Source: Chania fonticola_B (GTDB taxonomy: Bacteria > Pseudomonadota > Gammaproteobacteria > Enterobacterales > Enterobacteriaceae). Taken from it: a stretch of 64,000 bases of DNA. Shown in pieces: positions 1 through 8,700 of the stretch. The stretch lies in assembly GCF_048537545.1 (NCBI RefSeq), contig NZ_CP183218.1; one strand, 5' to 3'. The notes below the pieces were generated by a model. The model searched no databases, was not told the origin of the DNA, and saw only the letters and a program-made list of their open reading frames with translations. Numbering within the stretch: position 1 is the stretch's first letter; each line of letters starts with the position of its first letter. A program made the translations under genes and the position numbers.

Positions 1-249
1 ACGGCGGCTTTTGTGCTGGCGCTGACCGACCGCATTGTCGCCGAGCAGCAATTGACGGTACTGATGGTGACGCACTCCATGCGCCAGGCTTTGGATCATG
101 GCCATCGAACCGTGATGTTGCACCAGGGGCGGGTGGTGCTGGATGTTGTCGGTGAGCAACGGGCGAACATGCAGGTTACCGATCTGTTGGCGATGTTTGA
201 GAAAACTCGTGGCGAAAAGCTGGATGATGATGGGCTACTGCTGAGCTAA
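1..249 (+). CDS. ABC transporter ATP-binding protein, C-terminal part (partial)
   Basis: Only the last 82 residues are inside the window; the reading frame is open from base 1, so the gene begins upstream. The fragment contains the end of an ABC ATPase domain: a hydrophobic beta strand (LTVLMVTHSM) ending in the switch (H-loop) histidine, then the usual 'GHRTVMLHQGRVV' region that follows in nucleotide-binding domains. Walker A, Q-loop and signature motif are off-window. The substrate cannot be read from this fragment. A binding-protein gene follows 160 bp downstream, but it is of the peptide-binding type with its own leader and need not be a partner. A GC-rich stem (267-287) lies just after the stop codon but has no T-run. 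Confidence 0.8.
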   Translation, partial: TAAFVLALTDRIVAEQQLTVLMVTHSMRQALDHGHRTVMLHQGRVVLDVVGEQRANMQVTDLLAMFEKTRGEKLDDDGLLLS

Positions 250-411
250 GGGTGTTCACTTTGTTGGGGCGTGGCATTGCTGCGCCCGCTTAGCTGAATA
301 AAACAGCAAAAACAACGGGTTTGGCATAACCTGAGAGCAATTGGTTATTTGCCTGGGTTCCCCGTCCGTGCTGAGATTGTCGCCTGAAAAAAGTCAAACA
401 AGGCGATGACC

Positions 412-2010
412 ATGTCTACAGGGAAAACGCTGCTCGCGCTGGCGCTGAGCACACTCTTACCGGCAAGTGCTGCCATGGCTGCGGCCAACGATACGCTGAT
501 TTATTGCTCCGAGGCGTCACCGGAGTCGTTCAACCCGCAGATTGCCAGCTCTGGCCCAACGTTCGTTGCCAGCTCGCAGGTGCTGTATAACCGTTTAATC
601 AATTTCGATCCGGTTAACAACACGCCAACGCCGTCATTGGCAACCGAATGGAAAATTTCCCCAGACGGCAAAACCTACACCTTTACCCTGCGCCAAGGGG
701 TGAAATTCAACAGCAACAAAAACTTCAAGCCGACCCGCGATTTTAATGCTGACGACGTAGTGTTTTCGGTGTTACGCCAGAAAGATGCCAATCACCCATA
801 CCATAAGGTTTCGCAGGGCAATTACGAATATTTCCACGACGTAGGTCTGGATACGCTGATTAAGGAAGTGAAAAAGCTGGACGATTACCACGTTCAGTTT
901 GTTCTCAGCGAGCCGAACGCCGCGTTTCTGGCCGACTGGGGGATGGACTTTGCGTCGATCCTTTCTGCCGAATACGCCGATGCGATGCTGAAAAAAGGCA
1001 CGCCAGAATACGTGGATACCTGGCCAATCGGCACCGGCCCTTACGTCTTGCAGCAGTATAAAGTCGATTCACTGATCCGCTATGCCGCCAACCCTAATTA
1101 CTGGGATGGTGAGGTGCCGACCAAGCATCTGATCTTCTCCATAACGCCGAACGTACAGACGCGCCTGGCGAAACTCCAGACCAACGAGTGCCAGATTATC
1201 CCCGCGCCGGCTCCGGTACAGTTTGATGAAATCAATAAAAACAAAGACCTGACCCTACATAAGGTGGATGCACTGAACGTCGGTTACCTGGCGTTTAACA
1301 CCGAGAAAAAACCGCTAGATAACGTGTTGGTACGCCAAGCCCTAAACTACGCGACTGACAAAAAGGCGATAGTTAACGCGGTATTTTTAGGTTCTGCCAC
1401 GGTGGCGAAATCGCCGTTGCCGCCAAATATGCTGGGCTTTGATAAAGACCTGCAGGATTACGGCTACGATCCGCAAAAAGCCAAGGCGTTGCTGAAACAG
1501 GCCGGGCTGGAAAAAGGCTTTGAGATCACGCTGTGGTCAATGCCGGTGCAGCGCCCGTATAACCCGAACTCCAAGCGTATTGCGGAAATGCTGCAAAGCG
1601 ACTGGGAAAAGGTTGGCGTGAAGGCGAAAATCGTCTCTTACGAGTGGGGAGAGTATCTCGCCGGTATGCGTAAGGGCGAGCATGACACCGCACTGTTTGG
1701 CTGGATGTCTGATAATGGCGATCCGGATAACTTTGCCGAGGTGCTGCTGGGTTGCAACAGCATCAAAACCGGCTCGAATGCCGCGCGCTGGTGCGATAAA
1801 ACCTATGATGGTCTGGTACAGCAGGCCAGGTTGACTAGCGTCCCTGCCGAACGAGCAAAACTCTACGGTCAGGCGCAAGAAATCTTCTACCAGCAGGCTC
1901 CGTGGATTGCGTTGGCCAATGGCAAAACCTTCTATGCCACGCGCAGCAACGTCAGTGGCTATAGCGTCAGCTTGATGGGCAGTGATTTTTCCAAAGCCAA
2001 ACTGAATTAA
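412..2010 (+). CDS. Periplasmic dipeptide-binding protein, DppA-like
   Basis: Solute-binding protein of the SBP_bac_5 family (DppA/OppA type), which captures peptides in the periplasm for an ABC importer. There is a clear Sec signal peptide (basic start, hydrophobic core, cleavage near AMA-AANDT), followed by the family N-terminus 'TLIYCSEASPESFNPQ', which matches DppA closely, and later 'PYVLQQYK' and 'NFAEVLLGC' segments typical of DppA paralogues. About 532 aa is the normal length. I chose ATG 412 over ATG 406: AAGG at 400-403 is 8 nt from 412 but almost touches 406. No permease or ATPase genes follow, so it probably works with a transporter encoded elsewhere. An imperfect inverted repeat (ATAACC/GGTTAT, 326-348) lies in its leader. 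Ligand specificity is not established. Confidence 0.85.
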   Translation: MSTGKTLLALALSTLLPASAAMAAANDTLIYCSEASPESFNPQIASSGPTFVASSQVLYNRLINFDPVNNTPTPSLATEWKISPDGKTYTFTLRQGVKFNSNKNFKPTRDFNADDVVFSVLRQKDANHPYHKVSQGNYEYFHDVGLDTLIKEVKKLDDYHVQFVLSEPNAAFLADWGMDFASILSAEYADAMLKKGTPEYVDTWPIGTGPYVLQQYKVDSLIRYAANPNYWDGEVPTKHLIFSITPNVQTRLAKLQTNECQIIPAPAPVQFDEINKNKDLTLHKVDALNVGYLAFNTEKKPLDNVLVRQALNYATDKKAIVNAVFLGSATVAKSPLPPNMLGFDKDLQDYGYDPQKAKALLKQAGLEKGFEITLWSMPVQRPYNPNSKRIAEMLQSDWEKVGVKAKIVSYEWGEYLAGMRKGEHDTALFGWMSDNGDPDNFAEVLLGCNSIKTGSNAARWCDKTYDGLVQQARLTSVPAERAKLYGQAQEIFYQQAPWIALANGKTFYATRSNVSGYSVSLMGSDFSKAKLN

Positions 2011-2027
2011 CTCAAGACAAGCCGTAT

Positions 2028-2086
2028 CTTCTTCCGGGATTTAACAGCGTATTTAACATCCTCCTGTTAAATCTTGGGAGAAGAAG
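2028..2086. repeat. Inverted repeat after the dppA-like gene
   Basis: GATTTAACAG (2038-2047) and CTGTTAAATC (2064-2073) are perfect complements. They are flanked by an outer CTTCTTC/GAAGAAG pair, giving a long stem just after the stop codon at 2010. No T-run follows on either strand, so a Rho-independent terminator is possible but unproven; an mRNA 3'-stabilising stem is equally likely. Confidence 0.5.
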
Positions 2087-2507
2087 GAAGCACCAATTTT
2101 GGCCTGCAACATCGGCGCTTCTCCGGCATTGGATTAGGCCTTGCGTAGCGGTATCATCCGTACACATTTGCTTTTGAGGGCTCCATTCGCGAGCTCACAT
2201 AAACCTGCAAGAGAAATCCCCGGATACATCTTGCCAGGAATATTGGCGGTTACGAACAGGTCCGCAGCCCATATTGTTGCCTTGAGTAACTTATCGATAT
2301 TTTGTCTGGCGAGAGAGCATTTTCCTTTTCTGCGCAATCAATCACAACCCATTTAAATAATCCAGTAATGTACGTTTAACATATTGCTTATTCACATTTT
2401 TCTAATAATCGGGAAGCGAATGTCAATGCCATTTAGGATTGTTCAAAGGCATTGAGATGATATATAAAAACAATGAATGATTATTTGTGAGTTATTTTCT
2501 TGTTCAA

Positions 2508-2536
2508 TTGATTGTTGAAAAATCCCGTATTATATA
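2508..2536 (+). promoter_or_regulatory. Candidate sigma-70 promoter of the NRPS operon
   Basis: TTGATT (2508-2513) as -35, a 17-bp spacer, and TATATA (2531-2536) as -10. It lies about 240 bp before the NRPS start codon, leaving a long leader. It is the best hexamer pair I found in the AT-rich stretch, but in such DNA chance matches are common. Confidence 0.4.
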
Positions 2537-2541
2537 TACGG
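2525..2541. promoter_or_regulatory. Palindrome overlapping the candidate -10 box
   Basis: CCGTAT-TATAT-ATACGG is a perfect inverted repeat with 6-bp arms. It covers the -10 hexamer at 2531-2536, the position expected for a repressor operator. No regulator gene is encoded next to it, so the factor is unknown. Confidence 0.35.
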
Positions 2542-2630
2542 TGGATTTATCACTAGTACGCAATATTTAAGCTATAAATTATGCTTTAATATCAATTGAT
2601 TGCGGTGAATTCTGGCAATGTGATGTGCTG

Positions 2631-2654
2631 GTGGATGACGCGCGTGGATGACGC
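2631..2654. repeat. Tandem direct repeat, 13-bp period
   Basis: GTGGATGACGC occurs at 2631-2641 and again at 2644-2654, separated by GC, in the AT-rich leader between the candidate promoter and the NRPS start. It could be a paired binding site or a slippage product. Confidence 0.6.
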
Positions 2655-2778
2655 TCATAGTCAATTGAAATTTAATTTGACATGGGAAATATTCAGGCGT
2701 ATAGATCGTTAATGTTTTGTTATGCATTAAATTAATTTCATTATTTATTTGTAAAATAACAAAGACAAGGACGTACCA

Positions 2779-5700
2779 ATGACCTACGCAACCAGCACTG
2801 GCATACCCTTATCGCCTTATCAACGAGATATCTGGAATAGCGCCATGCCGTTCCCGGATATTGATCAATATACAATATTCAGTTACATCCAATTCAGCAG
2901 CAATATTGATGAGGGCACCTTGGAAGCCGCAATGATTTGTGCCGCTCAGCGATCTGACGTTTTTAGATTGCGGTTGAATGAAGAAGACGGCACCCCTTAC
3001 CAATGGGTCAGCGAAGAGTTTGAATTTCCGATCGATCGAGTGGATCTTACCCATCACGTTGATTCTATTGCTGCAGTTGAGTCCTGGTTGCAAAATGCCT
3101 TCCGTTTCAGCTATCCACTCAATGGCGGTAGCCTGGTTGACTTTGCGCTCCTGCGAACGGCTGAATCAGTGTATCTATACGTTCGCACGCACCATATCGT
3201 TTGCGATGCTTGGGGTTTGCAAATCTTTATGAATCAGGTCCGAACGGAATATTTGCGGATGATGGGGGAACCGTTGCCGGAGCCGGTCGTACCCTCATTT
3301 CTGCACGTTGCCGAAGCGGATCCTTATTTAGGGTCAGCACAATATCGTGCGGATCGGCGGTATTTTCTTGAAAGGTTGGCTGGTGTTGAACCGGCACGAT
3401 TCAATCGTAGACTTCCCAGAGGCTCTCGTCGTACTGCTCGCCACTCATTTACGCTGCAACGGTCAGTGCTTGTTTCACTCAGAGATCGCGGTGAATCACC
3501 GTTTCTTTTTCTGTCCGCCGCTGTTGCCCTCTATTTAGCGCTGATACATCAAACAGACGAGGTGGTCATTGGCGTTCCCGTGCTCAACAGGGCCGATCGT
3601 ATTACCAAGCAAACGGTCGGCCATTTTGCCAACACGCTACCGCTGCGAATTGAAACGACACCTGACCAGACTGTTGGCGAGTTCCTGTTAAAGTTACGTG
3701 ATGGTACGCGCGCATTACTCCGCCACCAAAGAATACCTCTGGGCGAGTTGGGGCAAAATTTGGCGCAGTTGTTCGACACAACAATCTCCTATATGCGCTG
3801 GCCCACGCCTACACCGATCCCTGGCGTCACCAGCAGAATGGTGGCGCAAACACACGCGCACGATCAGGACGCGCTGGCTATTTGGGTATCGGAGTTTGGC
3901 AATGACGATGATGCGCTGGTGGACTTTGAATACGCTTGTGATGTTTTTGATGTTGATTTCCCGATAGAGTCCGCAGCACAGCAGATCAAAACGCTTTTTC
4001 TTGCCCTCTTTGAAGAGGGGGAGAACGACAAACGTATCGTCGATCTCGATCCCTTGTCCCCATCCGACTATAAGGCTCTCATTCACGGGCGTAACGCTAC
4101 CGCAAGGCCATTCCCCAGCCAGGCGACATTGCCTGGGCTGTTTGTTGAGCAAGTCAGCCGAACGCCCGATCAAGTCGCCATTATTGAGCCAGATGGTACC
4201 ACTCTGAGTTTCAACGAATTGGCGATTAAGGTTAACAGGGTCGCCTCCGCCCTCCGAGCTGAAGGGGTATTGCCAGATGACCGGGTGGCCATTTTGCTCG
4301 AGCGTGGTAAACACCTGTTGCCCGCCATTCTCGGTGTGCAATTGGCGGGTGGAGCTTACGTTCCTATCGATCCCAACTACCCACAGGAACGGATACGGCT
4401 GCTACTGGAGGATTGTGAGGCCAAATTCATCCTGACCGCGAAAGCGATATCTGAATTAGCCAAAAGCGCTACTCATTGTACTGTCATGCTGATGGACGAA
4501 CTGCCGCCACCCGGCAGTGAGCCATTATCGCCAGTTGTCAGCCCCACTGACCTCGCTTATCTGATCTATACCTCTGGATCGACCGGCATACCCAAGGGGG
4601 TTATGGTAGAACATCGTGCGGTGGTGAATCGGTTGTGGTGGATGCAGCGTCGTTACCCTATTGACCAGCGAGATGTACTGCTGCAAAAGACCCCAGTGTC
4701 TTTTGACGTATCGGTTTGGGAGCTGTTCTGGTGGGGCTTCACGGGTGCCAGGTTGTCGCTACTTCCGCCGGGTGCGGAGAAGGACCCTCGTGAAGTGCTG
4801 CGAGCCGTCGAGAGGGATGCGGTTACTGTTATCCATTTTGTTCCTTCAATGTTATCACCGCTGCTGGATCTGCTTGAAAGCGACTTGAGCTTACGTGATT
4901 CGGCCACATCTCTCCGGCTGGTATTCTGCAGTGGTGAAGCGCTTGCTCCAGCGCAGGTGACCCGGTTCCAGAGCATTTTCAGCAATACCGTACGGTTGGT
5001 GAACCTGTACGGTCCCACCGAAGCGACCGTTGACGTATCAGATTTTGCGTGCCCGCACGGCATTCAGTCGCGGATACCTATCGGCAAGCCCATCGATAAT
5101 ATTCAGCTGTATGTGCTCGGTAAAGGGCTAAGGCCGCAACCTGCCGGCGCGGCAGGTGAGTTATATATCGGTGGTGTCGGCTTAGCTCGTGGCTATCTGA
5201 ATCGTCCCGACCTGACCAACGAGCGTTTTGTTCCCAATCCGTTTATTGCTGGCAGCCGTCTCTATCGCACCGGCGATTTAGCCCGTTGGCTCGCTGACGG
5301 GACATTGGAGTATCTGGGGCGCATTGATGATCAAGTCAAAATCCGTGGCAATCGAGTGGAACCGAATGAAGTGCGTGACTCGCTCGCGGTTCTGCCGGGA
5401 GTACGAGATGCGGTAGTTGTCGCTTGTACTTCTGCACTGCGTGGAACTTATCTGGTGGGTTACTACATCAGTGATACTGATCTTGATGTTGGCACATTAA
5501 GGGCCGGGTTAGCCGCGCGGCTCCCAGACTTCATGATCCCGGCTTTCTTCATCCAGCTTGATCGGCTCCCCCTGACACCGAATGGTAAGCTGGACCGTAA
5601 GCGTTTGCCGTTACCAGAGGTTGCGATGGTGGCCGTCGCACCACGTACGGTAACAGAAGAGGTGCTGACCTCCGTCTGGGCAGAGGTTTTAGGGGTAACC

Positions 5701-8700
5701 CGCGTTGGTATCTTTGATGACTTTTTTACCTTGGGTGGGGATTCGATCCTCATGTTACGAGTCCGTGCTGGCGCACAAAGACGTGGTTTGAGTTTCGCGT
5801 TGGCCGATCTGATGCGTAACCCGACAGTCGCCGGGCTGGCCGAACACGTAGTGCAGGCGGCGTCGGAACAGGATATCGAGCCGTTCGAACTGATAGCAGA
5901 AGTTGATAAACCAAGGCTATCGGGTCTTGAGGATGCCTTCCCAATCGGCATGCTGAGCCTCGGCTTGTTATTTCATACCCGTCAGAGTGCCGAGTCATCG
6001 ATCTATCGCGATGTCTTCCGCTATCGCTTCAATCTGGTTTGGGATGAGTCCGCTTTTCGCCGGGCCATTGCAATCGTCGTCGCACGTTTCCCGGCGCTGC
6101 GATCTGCCTTTGACCTGGTCAACTGCTCTGAACCCCTACAGATGATACATACCGCTGTAGACGGCGGGGTGCAGATTGTTGACCTGAGAGGGCACGCTGA
6201 CCCTGAATCGATTATCGCTGAGCATATTGAACGGCGGCGCTTTCATCACTACGCTGTGGAGCAACCCCCGCTTTACCTGTTCGCGGCCTTTGTCTGTGAA
6301 TCGGAGTTGAATCTGGTATTCAGTTTCCATCACGCCATTCTGGATGGATGGAGCGTAGGCAATTTTATCGTGGCACTCATTGCGGCTTATCGTGGAGAAA
6401 GCGAAACCTCCAGCGTACCGTCGCTGGCTAATTACGTCCGTGAAGAACGTCGTGTACTTGCTTCCCCGGCGGCCGCTCGATATTGGGCTGAACTGCTTGA
6501 AGGCACCACGATGACCAATCTTGATGGGTTTAACGCTCATGAACCCTCATATGAACATGGCGCAATGAGCCCTTTGTTAAAACTGCCGGCCGATTTGCTC
6601 ACCCAGGTTAAAGCCATCGCGGCTGAGCGTTCTATGCCGCTGAAGTCAGTACTACTGGCGGCACATTGTCTGGCATTGCATCTGTTTTCCCAATCAGACA
6701 CGGTGGTGACGGGCGTGGTGACGCATGGCCGCCCGGATCTGACCAATGCCGATCGGATGGTGGGGTTATTCCTCAACACCGTTCCGGTCCGCTCCGAGGT
6801 GAAAGAGCGAACCTGGATTGAGGTGGCCAGTGACCTATTCCGGCAGGAAAGAGATGGGCACCTTTATCGGCGCTATCCTCTCAGCGCTATCCAACGGGCT
6901 CGCGGTGACTCACTCCATACGGCGTTCAATTATGTGAATCTCCATGTCCTTGAACCGCTTAAAGAGCTTAATGACCTGCAGGTATGGGAGGAGACAAATT
7001 TCTCACTCTTCATCAACGTCATCGCGACTCCGATCGGGGAGGGGATGTTCCTGCGCATAGATACCGATGGGCGGGCAATCACGCGGGCACAAGCCAAACT
7101 TATCGGTAGCACCTTCATTAATATCCTACAGCGGATTGTGTATCACCCTGATGAGGTTGTGGACTTTGCATTTCTCGCTCCGCGGAGCCGTGTCGTGCAC
7201 CAGCCGGAGCCGTTGCTTGATGTCGTTACCCTGTTTAAACGCCAGATTGAAGCAACGCCAGCCAATATGGCCGTTGCCTATAACGATCACGGTTGGAGTT
7301 ACCAAGAGCTGGATAGCGTCGCTCAATTCGTAGCAACCCGATTAGCTGGCACAGGAGCCAGGCGTGGGGATGTTATCGGTGTCGCATTAAACCGGTCACC
7401 GGAGATGATCGCCACCATCTGGGGAATTTTACGGGCCGGATTGGTCTGCGTTCCATTGGATGTCAGCTATCCTACGCATCGCCTGGCACTTATCCTTGAA
7501 GCGGCGCAACCCTACAGAGTGGTTGCACACCCTGAGCATGCGCATATTGCCCCTGGTAACCTGGTCATATTAGTTGAGGAGGCCACTGCCGAAATTGAGC
7601 CCATGAACTTCCCTGCACCGGGTCTGGATGACTTGGCATTGCTGCTGTTTACCTCTGGTTCAACCGGTCGCCCCAAAGGGGTAGAGCTGCCGCACAGGAT
7701 GTGGGCTAATTATACCCAATGGCAGCTGCGTGTCCCGAGTGGCGCCGTGGGGGCCAGCACTTTGCAGTTCGCCCCGCTGAGTTTTGATATGGCCTTCCAG
7801 GAGATCTTCTCTACCTTGTGTGGTGGGGGGGAACTACGTTTGGTTTCTAATCAACAGCGGCTGGATCCTTCCGCATTATTGCAACTGCTGGATCGGTATC
7901 GCGTTCAGCGTGTACTGCTGCCGTTTGTGGCTTTGCAACAGCTTGCGGAAGCCTCCAATGCGCTGGGTATGCGCCCACGCGCATTGCGTGTCGTTATCTC
8001 CTCAGGTGAGCAGTTACGGATCACGGAGGAGATCCGTTCTTTCTGCGCTGCCATGCCGGATCTGATCCTGGAGAATCAATATGGACCTACGGAAACCCAT
8101 CAGGTCACTTACCATACGTTGAGGGGGGATCCGGCACAATTCCCTAATTTGCCACCGATTGGGCACCCTATCGATGGGGTTGAAATACAAGTGCTTGACC
8201 ACCGGATGCACCCCGTGGCGGTGGGGGTGACCGGTGAGATTTACGCAGGTGGAGACTGCTTGGCTCTTGGTTATCGTGGTGCCCCTGAACTGACGGAAGA
8301 ACGCTTTGTTCCGCACCCGTGGCGTGATGGTTCAAGGCTTTATCGCACTGGAGATCTTGGTCGCGTACTGGCTAACGGTGATGTGATTTGGCTTGGCAGG
8401 GCAGATTCACAGGTCAAAGTGCGTGGTTTCCGGATTGAACCCGCAGAGGTGGAGCTGGCTATCATGCGTCAAGCCGAAAGTCTGCCTGGCATTCGTGGCG
8501 CAGCTGTCATAGCTAGAAATCGTAACGATACCGATGCATTTCTCGCCGCATTTCTTATAGGCGATCGGGATTACGTCGATATCGGCGAGGTGAAAAAAGC
8601 GCTGCGCAATGAATTGCCGGACTATATGGTTCCCTCATACTTCGTCTGGGTTGATGAGTTCTCGTTAACCCCCAGCGGCAAGCGTGATGACGCCGCGCTC

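Larger units (their letters stand above)
2011..2778. other. Gap of 768 bp; AT-rich leader of the NRPS cluster
   Basis: No convincing gene is present. Overlapping small frames at about 2134-2356 on both strands (67 and 71 codons) have no recognisable domain. From about 2357 to 2778 the DNA becomes strikingly AT-rich compared with both neighbours. It contains a sigma-70-like promoter, a palindrome over its -10 region, two copies of TCAATTGATTG (2504-2514 and 2592-2602, 88 bp apart) and a 13-bp tandem repeat. Such composition in front of an acquired biosynthetic cluster is typical of H-NS-silenced, regulated DNA; that is an inference from composition only. Confidence 0.6.
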
